From assembly GCA_035222895.1 (NCBI GenBank), contig JAVYIG010007846.1, forward strand, positions 1 through 64,000: DNA of 64,000 nt, given 5' to 3'. The translations under genes and the position numbers were made by a program. The stretch is from Strongylocentrotus droebachiensis. Taxonomy: Eukaryota; Echinodermata; Echinoidea; Camarodonta; Strongylocentrotidae. The notes beneath the pieces are model-generated. The model worked only from the letters and a program-made list of their open reading frames with translations, was not told where the DNA came from and did no database searches. Positions within the stretch are counted from its first letter, which is position 1; every line of letters starts with the position of its first letter. Below are positions 45,636 to 60,600 of this stretch, in pieces.

Positions 45636-48600
45636 ATGGCTTCTGCACTCCGGTCCATGAAATTTTCTAAAATATTACCCTTAGCTGCAAGAATTGCAAC
45701 AAGGTCAAGCCTTCAACGTTCTGTTCGAATAACACCTGCTAGAAGATTAGATGACTCTGTTGGTAGAAACTTCAGGTAAATAAACAGAATATATTAACAA
45801 AATTGTGTGTGACTGTGTGTGACTCTCGATCTCGCGGAGGCGAGAGCTCCTGCCTATCGGAACCTATTTGCCAGCTGCCCCGACTCCAGCCGCCCAGGCT
45901 ATGCTGAACCTAACCGACGCGACGTGTGGAGGGGCTTTTTATTTTGCGTACCCATGAACATCCAAAACGATCAGGCGATCACCACACACAACGTGATTAT
46001 TTTTATGCACATTAGACTACAACGAACACCACGAAACACCGTCGCAATTTCACATCCAAACCACTAAAATCAGTGCTGTCAACTTTGGGGAACTGCTTTG
46101 AGAGAAAGGGAGATCGTAATTTCGTATGCAATTTTTTGGGAGGCTCAACAGGGAAGGGGGTGTTGAGTAAGAAGAAAAACAAATCGAAGTGCCCCCCCCC
46201 CCCCCAATTGAGCAGAAAAAGATCCATACGATACGAGTAAGCTGGTTCATTTTACACGTTTGGCGGGTTTTTTCTCAATAAAACGGGAGAGAGCGGGAGG
46301 AAGGGCGTGGTGGCGGGAGAGCTGGTGGGACGGCGGGAGAATGAGCGTTGTGGCGTGAGACTCCCTCCAAATGCAGGAGGGTTGACAGCCCTGCTAAAAT
46401 GCGATAACTTACTGAAACACCAGGAACGGACTAGTATCACTGAGTGAACAGCTTTTGCTGTGGCACGGTTGAAAATCCAGGGAAAAAAAAGTATTCCTCC
46501 AAGGTTGGAGACACAAAGTCCACATTGAGTGGAAGTTTGTGGATCCTCTTTGCTTGCTTTCTGGACTCTGTAGTCGCATCTATGTCCTCACCATTCAAAC
46601 AACTTTAGCGTTTGTAATGCATGTGAAAAACATTGTTTACATACCGTATATCCTCAAGTCAACTCACTCTTTTTTCACATACATTTTAGCATTTCAAACC
46701 TGCGATGTTTTTCGGTAGCAACATCGAGGTATCAGTCAGTCTTAGATGCTCAGCAAGATGACGTGGATGCCGCCACAGAGGTTGCACAGCAGCCGATTAG
46801 ATCAGACAATGAGTTCAGGATCGTACTGAGGAGACTGGATGACATGGTCAGACGGACAGGGCGCATCACCAAAGCTCAGCTGCTCCTTGTATTCAATGAA
46901 ATTTGCAAGCTAGGTAAGTGAATGATTTATTTGATAATCCCTACCTAAACACAGTCGCAAATCATATAGATTGTATTCTGCCTATAAATATGTTAAAAGG
47001 ACCAGGGCCCTGTTTCATTAAACTTGTTATTATTAAAAAGTTGCATTAATAATCCGCACCATTGAAAGTTTGCAAATAACAATTTTTGTTGCCACAATTT
47101 ATTTCTCGAAGTTTTCGAATTTACAGGAACAGGGGGGTTATTTAATTGTCTTAGTGAGTAATTGTTCAAGGGTGGATAGCTGTCAGATGGTATAGTTTCC
47201 TGGAGGATAATTGTCCTTTGCTGAATGGTTGAAGTTGGGGGCCTTAGAGGTGACAGACCAGGAAATGTTTGTTCTAGAGAGATTCTAAACATTCTACAAA
47301 ATGTTCTTAATCCTAAGGTGCTGCCAAACCTAACCAGGCCCTGCTACTCATCAGGAGCTGCGGTTCACTCTTGCCAGAGGTTGCCCTTGTGGAAAGGACA
47401 GCACTTGTCTCCAACATATGGGATAAACTCAAGGAGCTGGGTAAGTGTACATGACATGAGCTAGCAAGGTTTCAGCAGTAAATCATGGCAAGTTGTAGAG
47501 CATCCCATTAGAGGTCAAACATGTAACCATGGAATACAATATGATTTGACTATCACACACATTCTCCATATATTCCAGTCTGTTATCTTTGGATTGGAAC
47601 CTCTAGAGGGAAATATCTCTATAGTTGGTGTAGAATGGCCTGGGTTTGCATATATCCTTGTGACTCTAGGATTATTGTAGGAAAATAAATACACACAATA
47701 TCACGATTATGTCCTAAAGTTTAGAATCAATTTTCATTAAAAAGCATTACAGATATTGGCAAAGGGCCATTTTGAATGCCTCTGTTAATCAAGGCGGTCT
47801 CAGACGCATTGGGTTTTAAGATGTTGCCTTTCTGTGTGTGGATTTACTGTGCAACTACGAACAAGAGCCACCCCAGGTATCGACAGATATCTGTTGACAG
47901 CCTGACCTTGAAAAGAGTAACCATCTTTGTATTTGATGGTATTGTAACAGGAACTACTTTTGATGTCACTCATTACAACGCCCTTCTCCGAGTCTATCTT
48001 CAAAATGAGCACAAATTCTCACCAACTGACTTCCTGGCTCAGATGGAATCACATGGCATTGATCCAAACAGGGTAAGCTTGCCTACTTAGTTTGTTTCTT
48101 TATTTTTAGGTAAACAGAATTCACCATGGTTATGAAGCAGGATTTTTATGCTTATTTTATGATTGTAAATTGAAATTAAGAAATACTTTCATATTAACTT
48201 TCTTGGCGCGAAAGTCAGAAGCCCATCATAAGAGGGAACATGCTGACTATAATAAATAATAATGACTGCAAATTGTAGGTTTTATAGTTATAAAGTTTGT
48301 ACCATTTCTTTAACAAACCTGCCAAGTACCAGTGAACGTAACAAAGTCACTAGGGTAACATAAACTACTGAAATCCCTGCATTTGTTTAGCTTAATAGAG
48401 CAAATGCGTTAAAACATGGTGACAATCGTTAGTTATGGATGGCAAATTTTAGTTTTAGGGTTTTGGTTAATGGGTACAATATGAAACTGCATGACTGGGA
48501 TGAACATAGCTTATGATAGGTTATACTATCAATCATGAAGATGATTTATTTCACAGACATTCAATATGGTGGTGTGTTTATTTCTTCTTCTTCAGATTAC

Positions 48601-51600
48601 CTACCAGAGGTTGATCAGTGCTTACTGCTTACAAGGTGATATCCAAGGTGCTACCAAGATCCTAGAGTTCATGAAGTCAAAGGACCTCCCCGTCACGGAA
48701 GGCATCTTTAATTCCCTCATCACAGGACATGGAAGAGCAGGGTAAACACCCTGTTTCGTTTTGCTTTGTTTCATTCCGACTTGTTTTGTGGTGTAAGACG
48801 TGGGATGTTTTGTCTGTTGTGACCCACTCGCATACATATTTACTCTAAATAGACCCAGTTACGAGTCAGAAATGCAATTTTTCAGACTTAAAATTATTTC
48901 ACTTTCAGGCCATCACTACTCATATCAAGCTTCTTCTTTTTTTCTTTTTTTTAGTAATGACTGAACATATGGGACTCAAAGTTGTATGGGTCTCATTTCA
49001 GGCTAGTGGAGTAATTAACAACTGGTATCACTAAGATGTATTTCAGTTTTTAACCAAACAGAAGTTACTCATGGCACTTAGAAGCTTGCCTGTGGCTACT
49101 TGGATATAGCAACAACTAGTATGAGCATTATGGATTGTGCCTTTTATTGAGCATCATTTTAACCTTATTTCTTTTCTCTGCAGTGATCTGGAGAATGCAC
49201 AGAACATTTTAAATGTAATGAGGTAAGTGAATATTATATTTGAAGTACATTTTCAATCATGGATATTTGTATTTAAAAATCAGAGTCAGATTTCACTATT
49301 TTAGTCAATATGCCAGTTTGCTTGTAATAGCTTTTGAAAAGCACAGAGAGTTAATCACCCAAAATCATAGGCAGAGTGATATTCTAGGAAATGTGACAAC
49401 ATGACATTTATACATTTCTTTTGATCTGGTTATTTGGATAACTATCTTTGGTTTTAAATGATTTTTGATGTGTGTGATTCTTCAAAAATATGAATAAAGC
49501 CTGGCACCAGGATGAGTTCTTTTTATCTTTCATGTTAGTTTATGTGGCGTGTCAGTTCAACAATTAAACCGTTAAACATTTTGTCTATTTGTATGTGTAC
49601 ATTTTAAAACCTATTGGTTCCTTATTGAAGCTTAGAAGGTTGAGAAAAATTCAGTAATGAACAGAGGCCCGTTTCACAAAGCCTTTTTTGCACAGACAAA
49701 TGACAAAAATCAGTGACAAATCTACTGATAACCAATCAGAAGCAAGGATTTCATTTGTTACTGATGACAAGTTTTGTGAAACACCCCCCAGGTTAACAGT
49801 TTATTCAAAATCATGTTCATTATGTTTTGTTTGTTAGGAGCGTTGGACTGGAGCCTAGTTCAGACACCTACACCGCACTCATGTGTGCTTATGCTGAGAA
49901 GGGAGAAATGGAAAGCATCACAAAGGTATGATACCTATGCAAGGCTTTTAATTGCAATGGTTGATTTTAGCACCCCAATATTTCCCTTCTGTAATTTATT
50001 CAAGTACGTCCACTTGTTGTCATATGGAGGTACATTGTATTTCAATGGTTTGGTGGCCGGTGGAAGAAGAAAAAAAAAGAATCACAATATCCCTTGGAAA
50101 ATGAATATATTTTTTTTCTCTTAAATTTAGTTTGTAGTAGTTTGGGCATTTTCCCCAAAAAAATACTTACCAAAAAATGCCCTCATTTCTCCCGATCATT
50201 AGGAGTAAGGCAGATGCATACACAATGCAACAGCTTATATTTTACCTTATGAACAACAATACTATACTTAAAGATTTATCAATTTGTGGTTGTGAAAAAG
50301 CACTTTGAATATGATTGGTAAGAGTGTGTTCCCCCACAGCTCAAAACTGACTTCAGCTTAACCCTATTTAGCCCGGGCTATTTTGAAACTGCATAGCCCG
50401 GGGGGGGGGGGGCTTCTCAGGCCCCCCCCCCCCCCCCCCTATGATCTCGGCCGTGAAACGCCCGATCGCCGCGAAAATTTGCATACATGTCAAGTGAAGT
50501 GTATAGAATACTATGGTAATTTCAATTTTTTTGAAAAATTCACTCATTTGCATATTTATGGTAATTTATGCAAATAAGGTCATTAAATTCACATTTTTGC
50601 CCATAAATCAGACATTATTCATATTTAAGCATTCTTTCTCACTACATATATTTGTTAGACCATTTGGAATAATAATACAACACAAAAATTTGAAAAACCA
50701 GGGTTATTCCTTATGTTATCTATTGTTTTGATAATTTCTTATGTATTTCTTTGTTTTTTTTACTTATGTATTTATTGTTTTTGTTGTTTTATTTCATTTC
50801 CAACTATAATTCAACTATTTTGACCCCAAAATAAACACCTAAAATCTAAACAAGACCAAATAACCAATGTTTTACCTCTTTATTTGAAAAATGAGATTTC
50901 CATATGTTTTGTACACAAATCACAAAAATGAGCGATTTTTGGGCTGACATGCGAAGACGAAAGGACACGTGACTTTGTAATGGTAGGTCCGATTTTCGAA
51001 AAATTTCTTTCAAAAGTTGCGCAAGACTCGAAAGAAAAAAGTCACAAAATTTCAGTGCAAGATTTTCTTGCGTTAAAAAATTATCGCGAAAAATATCGAG
51101 GGGGGGGCTTCTCAAGCCCCCCCCCCCCCCCCGGGCTAAATAGGGTTAAAGTGAAAAGGATGTCAAATAGTAATTAGCTTTTAATATTATTGCATCCGAA
51201 CATTTTCATTGACACCATACAGCTGTCACAGGAGCTGGAAGCAGACAATGTGATTCTCTCTGGAAGGTGTTATCTGAGTGTGGCTTACAGTCTTGCTACT
51301 TGTGGACAAAGCCAACATCTCCAACAGGTAAGCAAAATCCCTCATGAATTATCAAAACACTTATAATATTTGTTCAGGTTTAATGTATTTCTGTAATTTT
51401 TAAACAATTCGCTTTCCGGGGGATTTTGTAAATTTTAAGAATTCTCTAGTTGGTCCCTCTTTACACATTTTGATGATTTTGTATTTGGTGTATTTGACCA
51501 CATGTGATTTATAGGTAAACAGTGTATATTGGATCAGTTCCCAAACTTTCGTTGGAGGAAGGTTGCTGTAGTATGTCATCTAGACTCTCGATGGAGAGGT

Positions 51601-54600
51601 TTCGACATTTGGTTCCAGTGTGAGAGATTATGAATGTCTGTTATGTCTCTTTGAATTTTGAAGTCATTTTGCATTAGAATTTGCTACACAATCAATTTAT
51701 ATGGTTTGATTTACAGTAGATCAAATGTTCTTTCATAGGTTTGTGTTCATTTCCTATCATATTTCATTGTGTTTTATTGTATGTAGCAGAATTATTTGTT
51801 TTAGTATTATTATCCATGTATCTCATTAATAAATGGAAAAAAAAGAGAATTTGTAATGTGACAACAAAATATTGGTAGTATACCAGAAAGAATGCACCAG
51901 TAAATGGGTATAACAGGGTATTTTCATGATAGGATGAAACGAATGGATAAAATGATGAATGATGTACAGGACACAGTGTATGCACTTTCTATTTCATTTT
52001 TCAATGCACAATGTTCTGTTTGTGGTTCTGTTTTCTAGGTCTTGGAGAAGGTGCAACTCAATGCAGGTTATATTCCAGGTGAGTGTGAAAAATTGGTCAA
52101 AGGCTATACCACCTTGTCTGATATGTGTGGCCATAACAAGCACTTCACATTTTTTAATGAGATTCTTTATCCAGTGTTTCCTCTAGTAGAGGTGTTTCTA
52201 ATATATAGGATTATAAATATGAGCAGAAATTCCATCAAAGTCAATCACAGTGTAAAATGTCTCTTATCTGTGTAAGAAACAGCAAGGATGAAACAAAACA
52301 CACACATAGCTTCTGATACTTAATAAGATGCATGTACAGTATAAGCCTTAGTAAATAAATTTGTTTTCATGATTAAATTGTAATTAAGAATTATGAGCAT
52401 TATGTACATGTATTTGACATAAATCTGCTACTTCATACATTCTCATGACTCATTTTATTACGTAAGTCTCGGTTAGAGACTACATGTGAGAGCCCGTTCT
52501 ACGCATGCGCAATTTCGTTTTTCGCATTGCATGCATCGAGGGTGAGATTACAATCTCACGCCTTATTCTTCATATTTTTGCCTGAACAGGTTATTTTGAA
52601 CTTGTTATTGTGTCTTCACAAAATCGAACAGTTATTGATTCACTAGATTTTTTATTGGAATCTAGCTAACATCGAAATGAAAGAGAAATCTTAACTTGAT
52701 TCCAAGATTTCTTCGCAGTCGATTTAGACATGTGCGAACATCTCCCTTCGACTTACTCATAAAATAAGGATCAAACTTCAAACGGTAAGTTCTCATTTAA
52801 TCCTTCTATGATTGTTGGTACAGATGCTATCAACCTGTCACTGAGCCTGATGACCAAGGGACAGTCTGAAGCAGCCTTTGAGATTGTCAAGATGTTCCAG
52901 GGATTGAGGGTAGAGAACTCTGCAGAGCCACAGAACCAAGGCAACTTCTTCATTGATCATGCAGTCCAAATACAACTCGTAAGCACGGCTTTTATTATGA
53001 GACAGACATAGACCAATTTTCTAGATCATCTGGTAGTACTTGTGTACAGTTTGTGTACATAGCAGCATTTCCAACATGGAATGAATTGCAACAAAATGAT
53101 ATGATAATGAAAAATAACAGACTTTTTACTTCAATTATTCTTTCTAGTAAGCATGGATTGAATTATGTTACATGGGTTATCATAGAAATTCTGTCTTGAT
53201 CACTTGGTATTTATTTGTTATTCTGTGTTTCACATAAAGATGTTTTCAATATGAAAATGAAATGAAATGATATGAACTGAACTGAACAGATATTTAAATG
53301 TTTCTTTACTTCAAACGTTCTTTATAGCCTCATGAAACGTTGTTTGGACACCTGGATGAGCTTATGTCTTCTGGCCTCCACTCGTCACCTTACATTATAG
53401 CGCTTCATTCATCGCTTCGGAAGGTGAAGGAGAATAAAGGTTTGTGCAACAAATATGCTATCAATATATCAACTTGGATATTTCTTTTTGTGTGTTATCC
53501 ATTTTTCAATCATGATGTTCTCTCTTACCTCTGTCTGTCTGTTTTCATTTCTATTAGATTTTGCTATTTCTCATCATATTGCTAGGTTTTCTTAATTTTT
53601 AATGAGTGTGTAGTACACAAGTTGACATCAAACACTTTGAGCTACACACGTTATGTTTTGCTAGACCCAAGTTTTAATTCATCTTCAGTACCATGTAATC
53701 ACCCCCCCCCCCTTAAAGATAAACTTTAGTACTGGTAATGCGATTGCATTTTGAAAGAAAAGGTGTGGAAAGGATCAGAAACAGTTGATCATGTAGCATG
53801 TAAGTATTGGTGTGCACTGCAAGGTTCTTGAGTCATCAAAATCATAATAAATTTGACCGAGTCTTGGTAAAGTAACAAGCACTGTCCACAGAAAGCTATA
53901 TATGGGACAACACACATGGTGTCGGGGCTAGTACTACCTTGATTTCCTTGTCTTTCTATGCTCATTACTCAGCCAGTATACATTTTCTTCCAAAATTGTT
54001 TGGCACATGTCATTTATTTGTAATCTTGAACATTCAGTGTAAGTTTTGTTTGATTCTGTGAGAATTAATTTTCTTTTTTTTTACCAGAACTGGAGTTTAT
54101 CTTTAATCAGGGATTCTATGGCATTATCATACAAGATACATTAAAAGTGTACCGGTAATAGGATTGGAAGTTTACTTAGCGTCATCTGTTTAGAGTAAAA
54201 AGGGCATTAACTTATTAAGTGTTCAAATACATTTGTGAATGTCTTTCTGGCTCTCAGTAGATGATGTTAAAGGAAATACAAAGTTTTGGTATGGGGTCAT
54301 GAATTCGGTTCAAATGAACATATTGGAAGCATATACGATCCTACAATATTCAGTGATAGTTGGCGCGGTCGAAATTGACTCTAAAGTTATGAAATTGTAA
54401 ATAATAAGCACTTTATGTTGAAAAGCTCCCTCTCAAGGTCAAGATATTAATTAAGCTATACAACAATGTTTATTGACTAAAATTGACTGATTAGCTATTC
54501 TTGTTCGGAAATTATATACCACAACTACATACTCTGAGATTTTCATGGTCGCAGCTACCATTGTACGGCCGTATGAGCTATTTGAAATTTATCAAAATTT

Positions 54601-57600
54601 ACCGGGAGCACCGGTAAATCTTTATATTCAATTTTTCTTGAAAGCAGAAGTGTTTTAGGGGCTAAAATTTCTGGTGTTTTTAATACATCCACAGGGGCAT
54701 CCAAATATATTAAAATTGTAAAGAATCACTATCCACCCATTTTTCAAAATTTCCCAAAACTTTGTAATACCTTTAACATTTCATTGTACCGGTATGTTTG
54801 TTTACTTATTTTACAGATTATCCTTTTGGAATCATGAGGAGAATGATTGAGCTAGTAAGTATTATGAATTTCATAAGCAGTGAATGGGATTTTTTCTTCT
54901 GTTGATTACTGTTTTGTTTGTGTATAATAACCTGATCTACAAAGTACACACGGTCAGGTAAGTCAGGAATTGCCTGTGTATGTCCTAGCTAGCTTTAGAT
55001 CTGAAAAACCAATTGTTTTGCTTGAAGCTTCAGAAACAATTTTGATTTGTTCACAAAGCATGTATAAGAACAAAATATTACTGTTATTTTGTAGCTCCTG
55101 AAACAGGTGGTAAGCATTATCATGTATGCTTCCTATCCTAATAGCAAGCCTTTATCAATTTCTTTCATCTAAACATATAAAGCTCTTAATTGACTAAATT
55201 GGCTCTTTTTGGTCACCCTAACAATATTCAGTGGTTCATCAAAAGCAAATTTCATTTTGGGAATTGAACGGATGAATAAAAGACCTACAGTATGTTGTAC
55301 AGAACACATTGCCTGGCATTGCCTGCTTCCTATTAATATGTAAACTGCCCCATATGTCTTTGTACCCTCCCTTATTTTACTTCTGATGGTAGGAAAAGCA
55401 TGTAGACAAATGGGGTTGATATCTCACATGCCATGTGTATTTGATACCTTGGTTTGTATTGATAACAATTGTGTTGTTGTTGTGATTGTTGCCTGAAAGT
55501 ATTAGAATACTATTATATCAATGTGCCAACAGGGATAATAGTTCCTTTAATGAGAGATTTCTTTTTCTTTTGCTGCAGGAGATTCCAGTAAGACCACACT
55601 ACTTCTGGCCTATCTTTGCAAGAGATTATAATGCCGGTGACAAAGAAGGTAAGGATGTAAACGAGCGATCTATTAATGAACTATTTAAACTCCTGCATTG
55701 CTCTGCTCATGATAATTGCAGTGAAAACAATATAAGGTAGCAACAATTGCTGTGCTTGAGCTTTCAGTAGTCGGTGTTAAAGGTAAAGGCCAGTTCTGGT
55801 CATGCGATTGCATTGTGAAAGAAACGTTTTTGAATCGATCAGAAAGGTTGATCATCTAGCGGATAAGTATTGGTGTGTACTGCAAGGTTCTGGAATCATC
55901 AAAATGATAAGAAATTTGGCCCAGTCTTAGTAATGTTACAAGCACTGTACACGGAAAGATGTATATGGGACTACGCGACACGTGCGCAATATTTATCAGG
56001 TCCGGATAGATATAATAATTTACCAAATATATCAATTAGTAGGCGGTTTCCCGGCAAAATTTGTATCATCACGTATTAGTCAAAACGTGTTCTTTCACAT
56101 GATTGGTAATAAGAGCTTTCATTTCATATTTTGAGAGGAGGGGGGGGGGGAGCGTTTCTGAAACAGGTCTTTACCTTTAAGTCATGAGCAATCATACTTC
56201 TTCAAATAGCAGAGATAAACAGTAAAGTCTTTGTATGAGGAACACTCAAAGATGGCTAGAAAAGTGGTTTGTCTAAACAGATGGGCCTTATGTACAGGTT
56301 TCAATGAGAACATCGTTTGAGGAAAACATATATTTAGGTCTTTATAGACAGGTGGTCTTTCTATACAGGTGGTTGCCGAAGCCTGTTTGACCGTAGCATG
56401 CAATTTGTGCTGGAGCAAGGTTATTTTAATACAGGTTTCAATGAGAACATCGACAGGGAAACATGAAAAGGGGATCTTTATAGTCAGATGGTCTTCCAAT
56501 ACAGGTGGTTGCCAAAGCCTGTTTGACCGTAGCATGCAGCCTGTGCTGGAATAAGCTTTAAATCATTTTCTTTTCTCTTTTTTTCTTTGCAGGGGTCCTG
56601 AACACCCTGAAGCAGATGAAAGATATGGGCGTTGAGACCAGCAGTGATACGCTCACCAAGTTTGTCTTTCCATGTCTTGGAGGAACACTAGCAGACATCC
56701 AGGCAGCCATCAACGTAGGTTACAGTGTTGCTTGCAAACATTCCATTTCAAGGGGATATTGAGTTTTGGGGATGCCACATTAGTCATCCATGAATTTGTA
56801 GTAAGTGGGCAATCATTGCCTGCTGTGCAACTTTATTTGGCATCTACCCAGAAACTTCTGCCCTGTCTTATGTAAAGAGTTGTGAACGATCTGAATTGAT
56901 CGCAAGTTCTCTGATTTCAAGTTGTGATCAAGTTGAATCGATTGCAACTCTTTCTGGTATGTGTCCCTGAAGTCATTGATATAGAAATATTCATTGAACT
57001 TTATTATTATTATATAGCTAGTGCTAACTTTTGGTATAGGTGGACATGATCAAAATTTCTTATTTTCTTGATTTTTCTTGACAGCTTTGAGTGTACAACA
57101 CTACCTCTAAATATTCACTCTAGAACACATGTATTGGAGACATCATATGTTTTGCCTTAAACTTGGATATACATGTACCTGTCAGCGATAAATTTGTTGT
57201 GAGATGGAAGAATTACGCAATCTAGTACACAGTTGGTTCACTTATATTAATGCCATATATGTTAAAATGCAATACGACAGGCATTCATCATAAATGCTCT
57301 CTTCTTACAGGAGCTTGGGATACCTGTTGACAAGTCTCTTGTGACCGCCATGGCGAGGAATGAAACCAAGCATCAGAGACTGGATAGCGTGGTTCAGCTC
57401 AGTAAGTCTTCATTTTTTTCTTTTTATGCGGTTTACACCCTTTCGCAGGATACATTCATAAACAAACATTTGATAATGAATGTGATCAAAGTGTACTTCC
57501 AACGAGACTCATGAGATGACCAGCACAGGCGTCGCTACCTTTCCTTGTATGACATTTCCATTCTTCTTTGTTTAAGTATAATTTGGGTCGCTCTATGATC

Positions 57601-60600
57601 AATAGCTTCAATCTTACCAATTAAATTTCGTATTCAGAGTCCAAGCCGGTAGACCATAGTCTATTAGGAGGCGCGATAGCTCAGTCGGTAGAGCAGTGGT
57701 CTCGTGAGCCCTTTGGTAAGGCATTAATCCTCATTACCAGGTCCCTCGGAGAGGACCTAACGCCGTCGGCCGTCTGGTTGCTTACTTACAAGCATTTATG
57801 CTTTCTTAGCAGTCAGGTAAAATAACAATCACCACATTCAGTCAAAATTATGGGTAGAATAAGAGCTTTGCTCATAACAAATGTAGCGTGAGAAGAGAGA
57901 CCAGATAAAACATTAGAAAGCAGTTCAAGGAGCCCATTGGCTCATGATACAATGTAGTTGACATGAATATTCCAAGATATGCAATTATTTATCATGACAC
58001 CTGAATATATGGTCTCAGTGACTACCTCAAGAAGTACGCTATTGATGCTGTACTCGGGAATACCTGGATTCTTAGCGCATGATATCCTCATGACTTTTGA
58101 AGCGTTGAAACACATCTTGTTATCTTGACACCACTGATGAATGCTATCGATGTCATTTTGGAGGTATTGATGATCGACAGGAGCATATATGGGGCGAGAG
58201 ATGACAGTGTCATCCGCGAACGATGCACATGTGGAGTCAATGTGGCGGGGGAGGTCATTAATGAACAATAGACGAGGACCTATTATGCTAAAGTGTGAAA
58301 TGTGGTAATAATGATTATACACTTTAGGTGTGTTTGGCAGTGCTTCTTGATTGCACGCTATCATCTACTTATTGTCATTTTTCATTCCCTACAGTTAATG
58401 AATACAGAGATCTTGTTGATGTACCTCTCATAAAAGCTGGTGTGGTTGTTTGCTTCAGCAAGTGAGTACAGGTTTCTTACTTTCTCCATTGGTAGTCTTG
58501 GAATAACTCAAATAACTGGTTTTGCTTAATACATCAACATGGTAACTGAATGAATTAAACCCTATAATGGACTCTTGGGTATATGTTCTACTAGTTTAGT
58601 TAAGCCCAGTGATAAGCCTATAAAGTCCTGTCTGACAAAGGGAAACTTTGACCTCTGTCTAATTTCTTTCCTTAAATTTGACTCTAAACTGAACCTTGCA
58701 TTGGGTTTAAATTATTGTAAAATATGGGCATTTGAGTGTTCAAATATAATATTTGTTTGTGAATGAATTGGCACAAAAGAGGGTAATAGCCAAGGGGTGT
58801 TTTGTGTCAGAATATGCTCTTGTATTCCAAATAATGATGTTCTTTGTATTCAATGTTTTTTTGTTGTTGTAGGAACCCTCAAGCAGAAGCAATGTTTCAG
58901 ATCTGTAAACACCTGGTAGATAGCCATCAAGTCATAGAAGACAATAACATTACCAAGGAAGGTCAGTTTTGAATTTAGCTATTTGTAAGTCTACAAAGAA
59001 ATCTACTGGTACCTTTGGCTTTTAGGAAGAGACCATGATTGGAATCTAGGGGAGGGGGTAATCCAGACTCCCCTCCTTCTTTCCACTTGCATGATTTAAA
59101 TAGCCAGTTTCTTTTTTGTTAAAGGCATCGTTTAACATGGTTATATTTGAGATGCACGGCCCTACGTGTTATCAGTGTCTGTGATAGGGTTTAATATTGA
59201 AGCCTTAAAAAAATTGCGCTTCAAAATAATCAAGAAGTGCCTCAAAAAAGTAAAAATCTATGAGTGACAGGTTTTACCACACTCGTTTTCCTCAGTAGAC
59301 TGCAGTGTTATGAAAACCGATAGGAAAACACAAACGTGCATGCACTTCACAGCATGTATGTCAAAGTCCCTTATACCTTTATTTATAATGCTGTATTGAT
59401 ATTTAGAATTTGACATTCTCAGATCGGGGCCCGTCTTATATAAAGAGTTGATATCAATCGCAGCTTTGTACATAATATAAAGGAGACTGTAAACTTGCAA
59501 TTGCTTTGGATCAATCGCAACTCTTTATATAAGACGGGCCTAAAGTAATACTTAAAGCTGATATATTGGTGGTAGAAAACAAGCATAAAGCCCAAAACAT
59601 ACATAGCACAAAAAACTTGGTGTCAGTCCCTCAGCACATGATTAAAATTTCCAATCAATTATCAACCAGTCCACAAGAGGTGAGGCCAATATGACTGGTA
59701 ACACATGCACCATGGAACATCATGTCTGTAGCAGACTAGCTGTAGTAAATACTGGTTTATTTAGCTTTTGAGTCGGGAGTATAATGATTTTTGTTTTTTC
59801 AATCAAAATGATATAAGTTTGCTCGTATATCATTCGTTTTCAGACCAACTTGGAAGCTTCCTGTATGATGTCGTCTCTAGCATCCCCATGAGACAAGCTT
59901 CGGTGGTCAAACCTGATCTGGATTTGTTATTAAAAAAACTGGCAAGAGAGGTAGGTTTCCCCTCTCACGTTTATCTTTCAATATAAAATCTTGAATCTCA
60001 TTGTTTTTTAATGGAGTGCAGGAGGTCCTTCCCAGTTATGCATGTAGCCAAAATTTTAATAAATTGTTGCTATTTGATTATAAAGAATGACCCATTGTGT
60101 TGGTGAAGTAATTTACATCATCCTGACTCAATGTAGGCTTTATAATCAGATTATGAAAACACTGAGATCCAATTTTCTTGTCATCACAAGCATAATAAAT
60201 CTTCCTATGGTCCTAATGGGTTTCTACCTAGTACAACATCCCTAAAAATTCAAGCTCAATCCCTTCATCGCATTCATTTTGAGATCTCTTTTTTTTGCCC
60301 CTCACCAGGGTCTATACGTCACTGGGTCGAGGTATCGAGGGATTCGGAACCAACTGGATCGCATCAAGCTGCCCATGCTGAAACCTGCTGCTCTCAAACT
60401 CCTGGACCCTAGCGAGGTCCAGAAGGATCGCGTCGCCAACTTTGACGTTCTATCCGGAGAGGTATGTAGGATTCTGCCATGTTGTCTTTAACCAGATGTC
60501 CCCCAGGGTCTATTTGCTATCTTTTTGGTGGAGAGAGTTATCTTTCTGGTAATTCCAATCTCCAGTTATCCTGTAGAATTCTGTTATCTGTCCAGATATC

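Noticed and set aside
57668-57745. tRNA gene
   Set aside because: Only the D-arm half fits; no T-arm, acceptor stem or anticodon loop. It is a SINE.
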